Origin: Piromyces finnis
Taxonomy: Eukaryota > Neocallimastigomycota > Neocallimastigomycetes > Neocallimastigales > Neocallimastigaceae
NCBI GenBank assembly: GCA_002104945.1
Contig: MCFH01000001.1
Coordinates: forward strand, 992,001-1,056,000
Length of the DNA: 64,000 bases
Direction of reading: 5' to 3'
Below, in pieces: positions 12,047 through 28,641 of the stretch. Numbering within the stretch: position 1 is the stretch's first letter; every line of letters starts with the position of its first letter. The position numbers were made by a program, and so were the translations under genes. The notes below the pieces were generated by a model, which searched no databases, had not been told where the DNA came from, and saw only the letters and a list, made by a program, of their open reading frames with translations.

Positions 12047-13090
12047 TTCGTTTGTTTATTTATATTTATAATAAAATAAATAAAAACAATAAAAAAAATT
12101 TTCTTTCAATTAATTAAATTTTACTTCCATATGCTTATTTTCACTACTATTCTATTATTATTGTTTATTATTTATTTTTAGATTGCATCTATTGTTTATC
12201 TTAAGTTATTATTATTTTTCTTTAATTTAATTTTTATTTCTTGCTTTTGGTTTTGTTTTTATTAAAATCAATTTATAAATTAAATAATTTATATATTAAA
12301 TAATAATTATTTATTTTGATAAAAATATTTAAAAAAGCTAAAAATTTGTTAATATATATATATATATAAAGAGAAATTATCAAATTTCTCTTTTTTTTAT
12401 AAACATAATTATTATTTCAAATGTTTAGTTATTATATCACTTTTACTTTTTAAATTTATGACTTATTTTATTATTATAAAGTTATTTATTTTTAAATATT
12501 ATTTGTTTATTCTACTTAATAATAGTTTATCTTGGTAAAAATCATATGATTAATATACTTTTTTTCATTGATTAAATTTTGATTTTGATATTTTCTTTTA
12601 TAAAAATTGATATTTTAATTACTTAAAAAAAAATAAAAAAAAAAAATTCATAAATAAATATTCTTTGTATTTTTATATTATTTTTGATTTTTTTTTTTTT
12701 TTTTTTTTTTCTCTAATAATTCAAGATGGATAATATATTTAATTATATATATTATTAAATTTTTAAAATCAAAAAATAATTATATATATATATATATTTT
12801 TTTTTTGAAATATTCATCAAAAAAAAAAAAAAATACTCTTCTTTAGTTATATTAGGTATTAATAAATAAATTTGCTCGGTATAACTTTAATAAATATTTA
12901 TTATCAAAGCAGGAATGGAATATTCATATTTCACTTTCTTAATAATTATTGATATAATCATAATCATAATAATTAAACATAAACTTTAAAAACTTAAAAC
13001 CGAAAATTAATAATTTTTTGATATTAATATTTTTATTATATTTTATTTTACAGTAGGCAACATTTATACAAATATATTATAATTATTAAA
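11840..13090. other. Intergenic, divergent promoter region
   Basis: Spacer of 1.25 kb between divergent genes. It holds an ATT microsatellite (about 12012-12046), TA runs, poly-T at 12690-12710 and nothing that looks coding. Confidence 0.5.
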
Positions 13091-14421
13091 ATGCCAATTA
13101 TAAAAGATAACTTAGAAGAATATTTTAAAATAAATTTTAAAAAGAAGTTTTATTTGTAAGTGAAAAAGTATATAAAAATTCATAATATTTATATTATTAT
13201 AAATTCTCAACAATTTTTAAAAAATTAAAATCAGAAATGCAACAAACAAGCATGATTATGAATTAACATCTGCCACTCGTCTCTTAGAGAAGAGAAGAGA
13301 AACAATCGAAATAGAAAATGGATTACAATTGCAAAAACAAGATTTTGCAACAAAAATGGAATTATTAGTAAATAGAAGAGAAGAATTGGCAAAAAGACAA
13401 AAAAATTTGAGAGATAAAAAAATAAAATTTGAAAAATATTTAAAAGTAAATAAATGACTTTCAAATTATATATTATTTTTTGTATATATTTAATGACTAA
13501 TACATTCGTATAAAATAAGGAAAATGATGCAAAAAGATTAAGAGCTGAAAAAAAAAAAAGTGAAGAAAAGAAATTGAAAGAAGCTAAACAAAAGCAAATC
13601 GAAACTTACAAAAGAATTTTAAATGATTTACTAATTGAAAAAGGCAATCAGTTAAAACAAATGGAACTAAGTAAAATATTTATTATAATATTATAATTAT
13701 TTAGATATATGAAATTAATTCATTTCTTCCCAATATATAATAAAGATATAATATATCAGAAATATTTTGAATCTATTCTTGAAAATGAAACAGAATTTTT
13801 AGAACCAAATGATATAATATCAAGATATGATACATTAAAGGCTACAAATACAGATTTAATAATGAAATTAAGAGTTACTCAAGATAAAATTGAAGAAACA
13901 CAACTTTTATTTAGTAGAAATTCGGAGGTATATTAAATATCAATAGTTTTATTTAAAAAAAATAAATAAATAAAAAAAATAGTAATCTTTTTTTTTTTTT
14001 TAATAGGAACAAAATAATATAATTTTGAACTATAATAATGATATTGCAAAATTACAATCAAAATTAGAGGAATACCAACAAAGAACTGCGAAATGGCAAA
14101 GTGAATGGGATAAAATTCTTAATACAGCAACTGAAAAATCATTGTTACTCGGTCAAACTAAAATGTAATTTATAATATATATATATATATATATATTTTT
14201 TTAAAATATTAAATTATAAAAATATATATTTAATCTTTTTTTTTTTACTACTATAAAAAATGATATTTTATAGGGCAACAAATAATTTATTTAATTTGGT
14301 AAGAATGAATTTAGATAACAGAGTTCGTTACACCTCAGATACTAATGCTCAATTAGATAAAATTCAACAATTTATTGTGGGTTCATCTTATTTAACCATT
14401 TTGTGTCAAGAATTACAATAA
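13091..14421 (+). CDS. CFAP73/CCDC42-like flagellar coiled-coil protein (DUF4200)
   Basis: Six exons: 13091-13155, 13235-13445, 13520-13670, 13746-13927, 14007-14164 and 14274-14421, in phase, about 304 residues. This matches the roughly 300-residue CFAP73/CCDC42 family. The DUF4200 signature is clear: TRLLEKRRE, then KFEKYLKENDAKRLRAEKKK, then ISRYDTLKATNTDL. Almost the whole protein is predicted alpha-helical coiled coil, with no membrane segment. Homologues belong to the modified inner-arm-dynein docking/MIA machinery on axonemal doublet microtubules. That implies a motile flagellum in the zoospore stage. The fourth exon's acceptor at 13745 was chosen because it alone keeps phase. Whether it is CFAP73 or CCDC42 proper cannot be decided by eye. 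Confidence 0.9.
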
Positions 14422-14787
14422 TTTATATCAAATTTTAATATTAATATTAAATTAAATATAGTTTTTTTTTATCATATATGCCTAATATTATATATTTACC
14501 AAATACATATACTATTCTTATTCTCATTTTTTTTCGATATATATAATATTAAAAAGAAGTAATTTAATTGCTATTCCTTAATAAAAAATTTTTTTTATTT
14601 ATTTTTAAATATATCTATTATAGTTATACTTTTATTATTCTTTCGAATTATTATTAAATATGTGTGTATCTATAAATTATTAGAATTTCTTTTTATCTTT
14701 AATCAAAAACAATTATTTAATATAGTTAAAAGATGATTAAATAATAAACATATATTACATATGCCTTTATATTTAATAATAAAAAAC
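14422..14787. other. Intergenic, convergent genes
   Basis: Short AT-rich spacer between the 3' ends of the CFAP73-like and C12orf4-like genes; nothing recognisable beyond poly-T runs. Confidence 0.5.
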
Positions 14788-17700
14788 TTAAGTTGTCCTA
14801 AATATTTTTGATACATTATCAACAACACTATAAAATGATTCATTATCAATAATTTTTGGTAATATGAATTGTAATGTTCTTGAATTCTTTTCTGTACCGC
14901 TACTATCTAAAGAATGTTTTATCATTCTCGAACTTTCAATCATATAAACCTTTGTATTTTTCAATAAAACTTCGATATATTGATTTAAACTAGAGTTCTT
15001 AAATGATTTTACTTTAAGCTTTTTTTCTTTTTCCATTATAGTATTTATTTGATTATTCGGTAAAATTAGCAATGGAATTGTTAAATTATTAATATCATAT
15101 TTATATGCGTAACTTAATATATTTTTATATCCATTAATAAATTTTAATCTTGAAAATGACTCAGTTGTATTATCTAATTAATTATATTAAATAAAAACTT
15201 ATTGATAAATATAATTCTTATAGAATATATTAAATAAAAGTATATATTGTTATATAAAGTTATTATACTAACAAGTTTCATTTACTACTAAGTGGAAAAC
15301 GACATGTATTAATGGAAGATTTGAATGACATGTTACAAAAAAATCACCTGATATTTTTAAATGTAATAAATCGAAATCAATTATTATGCTATTAATGATT
15401 AATATTTCATATAACTTTTCATTAATACCTTCTTTTAATATAACTTTTCCATCTTTTTTTGGTAAGGTTTTTTCTATAGTATTAAGTTGTTTTTCTATAT
15501 CATCAAAGTGAAACTCTGTAGCTCTTTTACATTGTTGAATTAAAGCTTAAATAATTTAAATTATAATGAATATAAATATATCCATATATTATAATTGTTA
15601 TTTTATATTTTTAGAAAAAAAAAGTAGCATAATATATTTCTCTTACTTTTATTAGCTGATTCACCCATTGCATATTTTGGCCAATCTGATGGAGTTAATA
15701 ATACAATAACACCATTTATATTATCTGAATACAATGATGATGCAGTTTGTGCAAAATATGCAAATCTTTGTTCATCATTTTTTGGTATTCTAAATAGATT
15801 TTCAAACTTTTGCACCATTATTCTAATATTATACATCATACGAACTTTATATAAATAAATATTTTATTTATTTATTTATTTATTAGAATTAATAATTATT
15901 CAAAGAAAAAAAAATTATATTAAATCCAATTAATAGATACCTTGAGTCCCATAATAGATTGTAAATGTTTCTGATAGTTCATCCTCTGACAACGATGGAT
16001 TATCATATACAAAAGTTTCAGGTTCATCTGACCTAATAAATAATACACAAAAAATTTTAATATCATTAATAGTATTAAAAAGAAATTAAAAAGTATAAAA
16101 CTTTCAAACTTACTGTTTGATTTCATTACTTAAATTAGTTGAAGAAAAATCTTTTATACTTCCAAAGAAACTACCAAGTTTTTTCATACTCATTAATGAC
16201 GTAGATTTTAAATTTAAATTTGATAAAGATCTTGAAATTGGTAATAAGGATTCCGTTGTACTACTTGTAATTAATTTTTCCTTTTCAGCCCAAGTCAAAT
16301 TTAACATTGAATTAAATGAATTTTTTGATGTATTTTTTAATTCTTTATGTTTTTCTTTTTCCTTTTTAATATATTCTTCAACTACAAATGGTTTTTCCAA
16401 TAGGTAAAATATTGCTTGTTCCTTTTTTATATTATTAGTTTAAATTTTTAATAACAAATGAATTAACAAAAAATTTAATATAGTTTATATTTATTAGATT
16501 AATTACAAGATTATTTTTGGATAATTCTAAAGCAGCTTTTGCTTGTTCATTAGTAAATCCCATATCTAATAATTCTTTTACATTTGAATTATCTTTTTTT
16601 TCTTTTTGTTTTTCTTTGTTTTGTTTTTTATTTTCATTTTGAGTTTGATTATCTATTGTTTTATCTTTATTAATTTCTTGATTGTCCTAAGTATTGTATT
16701 GAAATAAATTAAAGTTAAAGAATTATATATAAATTAAAAAAATATTATCTTAAAGTATAAATATATTTTCATATCATCTATTAATTATTTGTCAATATTT
16801 ACTGATTCATTATTATTTTTATCATTTTGATCATCTAACGTTTGTTTAAGAGGACTTCCAGTATGCGATATTGATTGAGGTGAATTTAATACATCATTTT
16901 CATTTTTTACTTCATTTTTTCCTTTTATGTTTGATTTACTTATTTTACTCATCAAGTTGGTTAATATTGAAGTTATTTTTGAATTATTTTTACTGGCATA
17001 TTCCTTATAGCAATTGATAACGAATAATACATCATTCTGAATTTCTTCAAACGAATTGATATCCTTCTTTGACTTTATATTATTATAAAGATTCTCAATA
17101 AAAAAATGATACTCTTTCTTTTGTATATTTTTAATTTCTTCAATTTGAGACTCATATGTTACTTTTATTAATTCCAAATCCTTTATATTGAATAATATTT
17201 ATATATTAATATTTCGTATAAATACTATTATTTATTTTCTTTTAAAAAATATTTATTACTTCATAATGCTTTGTCATTAAATTTGATAAATTTCCAGTTC
17301 TAGCTTCAACCTGTTGATTATATCTTTATTTTTAAGTATTTAAAAAGGATAATTTTTATTAACACTGAAGGTAATAAAGAATTTAAATTTTATATATTTA
17401 TTGAGATATTTTACGAGGCCTTCATATCCGCTTCAGTTTTTTCTTTAGTTTCCCATATTTTTTCAATTTCTTTTGCATAATCTCTTTCCATAGTAAGTAA
17501 AATATCACTTAAATTTGAAATTTTTGAATTTATTAATGAATTATATGCCTTAGGAAAAACAGGCTTTTTAAATTAATTATATAAATTTATACATATAAAT
17601 TTAGTAATAAACTCTCTTAATTAATATTTTTATTTTTGACATTTACTTGAATTGAAGTTTTATTATATTTAACAGTTCTGTTTTTAAATGAGTCTATTAA

Positions 17701-18186
17701 GCTTTGGATATTATCTTCATTATTTTCCTTACCTTCTTTAACTTTTAAAAATAATATTTTAGTTATTGACCTTTATAATAATTTAAATTATTTATATACA
17801 TATTTTATTACTAGTTATTTTTTCCATTTTATTTATATCTATTATATTTCTAATTTCTTCTGTTAAAGTTGGCTTCATATAGAGTGGAACTTTTTTTTTT
17901 TTTTTAAATAAATTCAAATTATTTTTTAAATATAACGTTAATAAGAAATTTATATTTACATAATTGCATTTTGAATATATAATTTGAAACATAAATACTC
18001 AAGTATACCATTATAATTTTTCATTAAATCAATAATAAATATATCAAGTTCTTCTTCATTTTTTAATATTTCTTTATTGATAGTTGTTTTTATAAATATT
18101 TTCCCATTATTTAAATTAAACCAAAATGAAATGGTAACATTCTTTTCTTTATGATTCTTTTTTGAATCTTTTATTTTCTGTAACAT
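14788..18186 (-). CDS. C12orf4 homologue (DUF2362) with inserted UBA domain
   Basis: Twelve exons on the minus strand keep phase throughout: 18186-18009, 17889-17812, 17741-17647, 17563-17415, 17323-17260, 17180-16803, 16686-16507, 16421-16114, 16032-15941, 15844-15647, 15545-15273 and 15173-14788. The product is about 792 residues against about 552 in human C12orf4. Matching family blocks are LLTMERDYAKEIEKIWE, DLELIKVTYESQ, ETFTIYYGTQ, FAQTASSLYSDNINGVIVLL, ATEFHFDDIEKQL, GDFFVTCHSNLPLIHVVFHL, DINNLTIPLLIL and RTLQFILPKIIDNESFY. The extra length lies between the central coiled coil and ETFTIYYG. It contains a UBA-like domain (about 350-385): VKELLDMGFTNEQAKAAL, then SKNNLEQAIFYLL, the last part crossing an intron. 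The molecular function of C12orf4 is not established. The UBA suggests ubiquitin binding (inference). Confidence 0.9.
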
Positions 18187-18574
18187 TTTAAAAATTACTT
18201 ATATAAAGTTTTCCATATAACAACAATGTTTTGTTTATTTTTTATTAGTATATACTTTCAAAAAAAGATTTCTTTCTATTTTTTGTTTTGATAGTTCAAT
18301 TCTTTTCAATTTCCTCTAAAATAAAATGTTCTATTTTTCTATATGAAAATTATTAATTATTTTTTTTTAAAAATATAAAAAATATATATAAATAATTTAA
18401 TTTATATTTAATTTCAAATTTATATAAAACTTTAAAATTTAGATTTTTTTTTTTTTTTTTTACATAAATCAGTGAATCTTTTACTTTTTATTATTAATTT
18501 TAAATATAATAAAATAATAAAATAAAAATAAAAGAATTTAATAATTTTATATATAATATGTTAATTGAAATAAA
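18187..18574. promoter_or_regulatory. Divergent intergenic promoter region
   Basis: Only 388 bp separate the start codons of the C12orf4-like gene (-) and ATP synthase alpha (+), so both promoters probably share this A/T-rich stretch. I see a poly-T run (18443-18461) but no defined element. Confidence 0.4.
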
Positions 18575-22044
<3,470 letters not shown>

Positions 22045-23928
22045 CTAAACTAATGTATATGTATTATTTAATTTTATTTGGTCTGTCTTATTACTTATAA
22101 ATGGAATTGTATTATTTGCTGTTGTAGTTATTATGATATTATTTAATGGAAGACTGTTATTTATTGAAATAGATGAACTTGTCAATGATGTATCATTTGG
22201 TGATGAGGACATAGAAGATGTTGATGAATCAAATGTTACAGGTATTAATGTGTCCAATAAAACATTATCATTTATTGAATTTAAATTTGTCATTTTTTTT
22301 TCTTTTTTAATTTCATTTTCATTAACTATGTATTGTGGAGTCACGAGTTGTTTTGGTAGAGTTTTTGGATCATTTAATAAAAAATACGGATTAATTTCAT
22401 TAATATTAAGTTTTGTATTAATAGAAGGGTAATTATTAATTACATTTGAACCATTAGATAAAAATGGTGAATATATTTCTGAATTTTGAACTTGATTATT
22501 TAAATGGTATTGTAAGTATGGTGGACTTAAATTTTCAATTTCTTTTTTCACTTTAGTATAATTAATTGGAGTTGTAGTGATTGTTGAAGGATCTATTTCA
22601 TTATAGTTATGTTGTACATTATTAGTATTTGGATAGTCTATAACATTGAATTTTCTTGCAATATATTCTTTAAGTATAAGATTCAAATCAAAAATTTAAA
22701 AATTGTAAAGTATTAATAATAATATTGACTAATTTATAAATAATTATCATTTATAGTATCAATGATTACCATTTTTTTCATATGTTTTATTATATTTCCC
22801 TCTTATTCTTCTATTATGGAATCCAGGTGTATAATATGGGTTTTTTTCTATTACATTATCATTATAATTATGATTATTACTATTATATTAAAATAATTAA
22901 TAATTGAAGGAAAAAAAAACTTTATGAATACCATTTAAAGAACAAGGTGATCTATTATGTTTAAAATTAACCGATACTAAACCTCCAGGTTTTTCATGAA
23001 TTAAATCTTGATTAATTTTCGACTTCTTTTTTATTTTCTTCTGAATTATATTTCCAGTAGTTTTATCAATAGTTTGTCTCTTTCTTCTTTTATATATATA
23101 TTTTGTTTCTTTATTAATTGTATTTATTGAAGGAGGTATTGATAATACTTCATTTGTATGAGAAATAGGATTAATTAAAGTATTCTTTGGATCATTATTA
23201 ATATATATGGGATTAGATAATTGATCATTCATTGTTTGAATTGGTGCTGCTGGAGGTATAGAAGAATAATAATTACTTGTATTCAATGGAATATATTTTG
23301 ATGAATTATATTGAACCTTTTCAGCCAACATTGATTCAGGAGGAGTGACAGGTTTTGTAATTCCTCCCATTGGAATATTGTTAAGTTCATCAATATTTGT
23401 AATGTTATTGTATAAATATAAATTATCAATATTTGAAGCATAATTAATTGGCTGATTTATTTCATCAACACTTGACACGAACGGTATGTTATTATTTTTA
23501 TAGTATGGATAAAGTGTATTATTATTTCTATATAAAGAATCATTGATATTTGAATCCTCAGGTTTTATTTCAGAAGTAGCTGCAACTGCTAATTTTGATC
23601 TGTCATTTTGAATTAAATTTTCAAATCGCTTATTATCAATTATCTCACTGGAAGTTGAAAGCATTTGTTGAGTTGTAGCAGCAATTGTAACTGGAATTGA
23701 TATTGGAGTTGAAACATTATAATTTGTTAAATTTTGTTGATTTTGTTGTAATTGTTGATATGTATTATATAATTGATAATTCATTAATTTTTGATTATTA
23801 GAATTCATAACAAGTAAATTTGATGGTAAAAGTTCATTACTTGTACTTTCATTTACATTTTGTAATTTTAAATCGCTTATTCCCGATAAATCAAATTCAT
23901 TTATATTTGCAAACATATCAGCATTCAT
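22045..23928 (-). CDS. Asparagine-rich, probably nuclear protein of unknown family
   Basis: The first exon starts at ATG 23928 and runs to about 22920. It encodes an N/S/P/Q-rich sequence with acidic patches (MFANINEFDLSGISDL), then a strongly basic segment YKRRKRQTIDKTTGNIIQKK that looks like a bipartite nuclear signal. A possible middle exon (about 22770-22850) reads PYYTPGFHNRRIRGKYNK. The last exon (about 22665-22045) is again N/S/T-rich. I could not phase the first-to-second exon join; the second-to-third join (KNEYIARKFNV) works. Composition suggests a transcription regulator with a short basic or DNA-binding core, but I recognise no domain. Exon structure is tentative. Confidence 0.5.
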
Positions 23929-25786
23929 TTTTTATATTAAATATTTAATTAATCTAAAAATATTTACAACTAAAGTAACTATTAAATTTTTATATAGTTA
24001 ATATATACAGACTAGGTTTATTAATTGTTATTTCAATATTAATAGATATTAATTATTTCAAAATAAAATGTATTAGTTATATAATAATTTTTACAGTTTT
24101 ATATCAATAAGAATTATTATAAACTATAGAATAAACAATCTTTTAGAATTAATTTAAATAACATAGTATATATTATTTTAATTTTATTCTTATTGTTTAT
24201 TTAAAGATTTTAATCAATTAAAATAGGATAATAATGAAAAATTATTAAATAAGAATTTATAGAAGGGTAGAATAGGTATATATCTAAACTAATATAATTA
24301 ATTCTATATATTTTTAATAATTATATACAACAATAAAATTTATTTAATAATATTCATTTCCTAGAAGAAGAAAAAAAAAAAAAATGAAAAAATGAAAAAA
24401 AACAAATTTTCATATTAAAAATAATCAATCAAATTTTAATTAATGTTATATTGTTATATATTTATTTCCTGTAAACCCAGTTTTTTAATATTAACATGAA
24501 AAAAAAAAAAAAAATCAACAAATATACAACCAATTTTAAATAATAATAATAATAATTTAATTAATTATACTAGTAAATTTTAAAATATAATAAATTATAA
24601 TTCAAATTATTTTCTCTTAATGAAAATTTAAGAATAAAGAATAATAGTGACTAAAAAATAGGCTTGATTTTATAAAATATATATATTTATTTTTTCTTGA
24701 AAAATTGTTAAAGTGTTATATTATTCTTTATCTTTTTCAAATTCAAAAAAAAAAAAAAAAAAAAACGAATTTCACTTAATTACTTTAGCATTAGATTTTC
24801 TGTTACTAGGAAAAACTAATAAAAAACATTTAATTTATTTTTACTGTTTAAATATACATTTTAAGCCCATTACTACTACAATGGTGGATTGTACAAACAA
24901 TAAATTATTTTGATTATTTAACCTTAATGAGTAATGAAATTTCTTCTTTTTCAGTTTTAACATTATATTTTAAAATATTAAAATATATATTAAATTTTAA
25001 TTGACCTCTAAATTATTGGAAATTTTAATTATTAATATTATTTTTTAGTAAGCAAAAACTTTTTCATAATAATTATTAAACTTTTAATATTAAGAAACGT
25101 ACTTTCCTACCTACCTAATCTATAAATGATATTTTATATATTGCTCTATGTTTATATCTATATATTTCACACATTGACATATATGTATTTGATTATATTC
25201 ATAATATTTTATAAAACTAAATACTGCATGATGATGATAAATAATAAAACTATTAAATATAAATTAACCTTGATTATTTTTCGGTTAACAAGTATAAGAA
25301 CTGTTTTATTAAACAATATTATTACTAAGTAATAAATATATAAATTTAAATACTTTTTCATATAATCCTTTAAACATCTATTATTACAATACTACTACTA
25401 CTTTTTTTTTCATTATCTATTGTATTATTAGTTTTGTAATGTAATTTATAATTATTATATTTACTATAACTAATTATTTACTTTTTAGTTTTAAATATTC
25501 TATTGATACTAAAATGTATTATTTAAAAGTCCGAATCGAATTAATATGTTTAGATATCTATAATCATTTTAAATTTAATATTGAAGTAAAAATAATAATA
25601 ATAATAATAATAATTTTTAAATATACTATATTATAAAGTTTTAATTATTAATTAAAATAAATTATGTCAAATATATAATTAAAAAGAATTTTATTTATTA
25701 TTAATATTAATTACTACCTACAATATAAGCAGTTCAGTAAAGACAATCTAACAAATTTTTAAACATTATTCTTACTATTATATAAA
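23929..25786. other. Intergenic, divergent promoter region
   Basis: Spacer of 1.86 kb with poly-A runs (24370-24383, 24500-24513, 24747-24764) and an AAT tract near 25594-25612. Short open frames at 24713-24913 and 25126-25332 have A/T-rich composition and no recognisable motif; I do not call them genes. Confidence 0.5.
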
Positions 25787-26846
25787 ATGGCAACAAAGTC
25801 TTTAACTAATAAATTAATTTTGAGAGCTAAATGTGTTCTTCTTGGTAAAAAGAATGATAAAATAAAAATAAAAATAAAAATAGTATATATCTAGTATTGA
25901 TCTCTTCTAATCTTTTAAATATAATAACCAATATAGGTAATCCAGCTGTTGGAAAAAGTGCAATAACACAACTCTTTCATTCAGATGGATCACAATTTTC
26001 AAAAAATTATTCCATGGTATTTAATTCTTTAAATATTATATTTTTATTACATTTTCAAAATATATTATATTCTTTTTTAAACATAAAAAAATCAATTAAT
26101 TTTTATTGTTATATATTTAATATCAAAGACAATTCATTCAGAAGTTTATATAAAACCAGTAAATATCCCAGATACTTCTGTAACGATTGAATTGTTTATT
26201 TATGATTTAGGATGTCATGAAATCTTTCAAGATTATATTCCAAAATATGTAACTATTATTATTAATTGTCTTTTTTAAATAAATATTAAATTATTTAAAA
26301 TGCTCACTTCATATTAATAAATTATCTATTAATATTAGATAGAAGATGCTACATTATTCGCATTCGTGTTTGACGTTACAAACAATGATTCATTTAAAAA
26401 TTTAACAAAATGGATTCAAATGGTAAGAAAAGTTACTGGGAAGAAAGTTATACCAGGTATGATTACATTAAATTATTGATCCTTTCCTAAAAACTAAACG
26501 AAATAATATTAAAAAGTAATATGGAAACGTATTTATATAATAATTAAATAATAGGAGTTTTAATTGGTAATAAAATTGATTTATCTCTAAGACGCTCAGT
26601 TAGTGTACAACATGCAGAAGAATTCGCTAATTCATACGGATTTGAATATTTTGAAACATCCGCAGTAAATATATATTATTTTATTATATTATTATCATTA
26701 TTTCAATTTAACTCAATATTTATATTTATATAAAGTTATCAAATACGGATATAGAAGACCCATTTCACTTTTTAGCGAATATGTGCCATTCCAATTATGA
26801 AGAGCAATTAAAGGAATTTATTAAAGATAGCCAAACATTGATTTAG
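25787..26846 (+). CDS. IFT27: IFT27 (RabL4) intraflagellar-transport GTPase
   Basis: Six exons: 25787-25844, 25937-26016, 26129-26248, 26339-26456, 26555-26664 and 26736-26846, in phase, 198 residues against 186 in human. Blocks match IFT27: RAKCVLLGNPAVGKSAITQL (P-loop, residues 20-27), FHSDGSQFSKNY, IPDTSVTIELFIYD, FAFVFDVTNNDSF, PGVLIGNKIDL (G4), FEYFETSA (G5) and DPFHFLANMCH. It is the small GTPase of the IFT-B complex, paired with IFT25, and acts in flagellar cargo transport and exit. The G3 box reads DLGCHE rather than DxxGQE, so the catalytic glutamine is missing. Human IFT27 is also non-canonical there. No C-terminal CaaX or cysteine motif is present, as is normal for IFT27. Confidence 0.93.
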
Positions 26847-27170
26847 ATTAAAAATATTTATAAATGACACATACTTTAGTTATATATACTATTACAATTA
26901 CGATATAAATTTCAAATATACATTCTATTATATTTAAGTAGTTTTTGTCAATAATACTAAAAGTTTAATAATAAAAATAAAAATATATATTCACAAGTAC
27001 ATCTTTAATTATAATTTATATGACAATAAAATTCACACATCTATAAAATTTTCCTTAAAGTTTTTTTTTTTTTTTTATTTTTCAATTTCTAATTTTCTTT
27101 TATTATTCAAATATATATATAGAATTTTATTTTAAAACAATATAAAACATAATTTATTAATATTATCGAA

Positions 27171-27201
<31 letters not shown>
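26847..27201. other. Intergenic, convergent genes
   Basis: Short spacer of AT-rich sequence ending in a T-tract/A-tract junction (about 27172-27200) just beyond the stop codon of the downstream minus-strand gene. Possibly bidirectional 3' end signals (inference). Confidence 0.4.
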
Positions 27202-27884
27202 CTATTCTTCAACAATTTTATTAAGCGAGCTATCATTATGATTATTAAGTTTTTCATTCTCTTTATCTATATCTTTAACCATTGATAATTTTTTACTAGT
27301 TTCATTTTGAGCTTCTTCCATCTCAATGTCCGTTATATTCATAGTTTGTTTAATTTCAATAGGTTTTTCTAATATATCATCATAATCTATTAAAATATGA
27401 TTAAATTTTGAATAATTTTAAAATTTTAATAATAGTAATAATAATAATTAGATTAAATTTATCAAAACATGTTAAATTAATATAATAATAATAATAATAA
27501 AAGTATATAATTACTTATTGGTGCTCCATTATTTTCTAATTGAGACAACATCAAACTTAAATTTTCTTTATTATTCTTGATTTGAACTAATAATTTTGAT
27601 TTGTTCTTTTTGTTTCTTACTTGAATTCCTTCTTGAAGCAATAATTCAAGATCTCTGCACTTAATTCCAGCATCCTCAAAATAATAAACTAAATCTTCTA
27701 TTGACGCTTCAGATGTTCCATGATGTTCTGAACATCTTTTTAATTCTCTTCCTAATTTTTCCAAATACTGACAGTATATTTTTTCTAATACTTCACATGT
27801 AGATTTATTTGCCCTTTCAAATCCAACACTGTTAACAATAAATGAAATATATCTAAAAGCAATTTCTTCTAAGTACTTATCCAT
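27202..27884 (-). CDS. Bromodomain-associated (BTP) histone-fold protein, TAF3/TAF8/SPT7-like
   Basis: Two exons: 27884-27515 and 27386-27202, in phase, 184 residues. Residues about 5-80 fit the BTP histone fold: IAFRYISFIVNSVGFERA, CEVLEKIYCQYLEKLGRELK, CSEHHGTSEASIEDLVYYF, EDAGI. Such domains pair with TAF10-type partners in TFIID or SAGA. A basic segment (VRNKKNKSKLLVQ) and an acidic, helical tail follow. The protein is too short for full SPT7 or TAF3, and no PHD finger or bromodomain is visible. It could be a small TAF8- or SPT7L-like subunit, and sequence alone does not choose. No membrane or signal segment is present. Confidence 0.8.
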
Positions 27885-28641
27885 ATTTTAATCGTCGATT
27901 TTTTAAATTTAATGATTGAATTAATTTAATTTTGATTAAAAACATGAAAGGTACAATTTATTATTTTCCATAAATATGTCAAATGCTCTAGTCTCTATTC
28001 CACAATTACTATGACAATAGATATTTAAAGCAATATCGTTTTATATTTTTTTTTTTTTTTTTTACTTTCTTAGTCTAAGATTTCTTTTCTTTTTTTTTTT
28101 AAAATTTCTAATTTTTATGTAGATGATGTTAAATTTTGAATTCTTTATTTATAAAAAAAAATTGAAAAGGTTTAATTTTTTAAATATATATTGAAATAAA
28201 TAGAATTAATTAATTTATTAATTTATTTTTATATACTATTTTAATTATATGAATAAATCATCATAAATTAAATAAATTAAATTAAAATATTCATATTTAC
28301 CATTATTTGAAAAAAAAATTTTTTTTTTAATCAAATATTATTAATAATTATAATTTATTTATAATAATTATTTTAGCCAATCAAGATTATGGTTTTTGAA
28401 AATTTTTTAAAAGTGTTTTTTTTTTTTTTTTTTTTTTTAAATTTTGCATTTCAATTATATAGAAATTTTAACTATATAATATAGTATTAATATTTTTTGA
28501 AATTTTTTGAAAGAAATGGAATTTTAAATTAAATATATCATAATAGTTATAAATTTATTAAATTAACTGCTAAATAATTATAAAAGAAAAAATATACAAT
28601 ACATTAAACATTTTTTAATACATTATAAATCGTAGAGAAAA
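27885..28641. other. Intergenic, divergent promoter region
   Basis: Spacer of 757 bp between the BTP gene (-) and Mtr4 (+). It contains poly-T runs at 28048-28062 and 28418-28438 and an AAAAAATTTTTT palindrome near 28311-28329; no exon seen. Confidence 0.5.

Noticed and set aside
13231-13464. Hydrophobic minus-strand frame
   Set aside because: Complement of the lysine/glutamate-rich coiled coil of the CFAP73-like gene.
22133-22432. Plus-strand open frame opposite the asparagine-rich gene
   Set aside because: Shadow of the minus-strand serine/threonine-rich exon.
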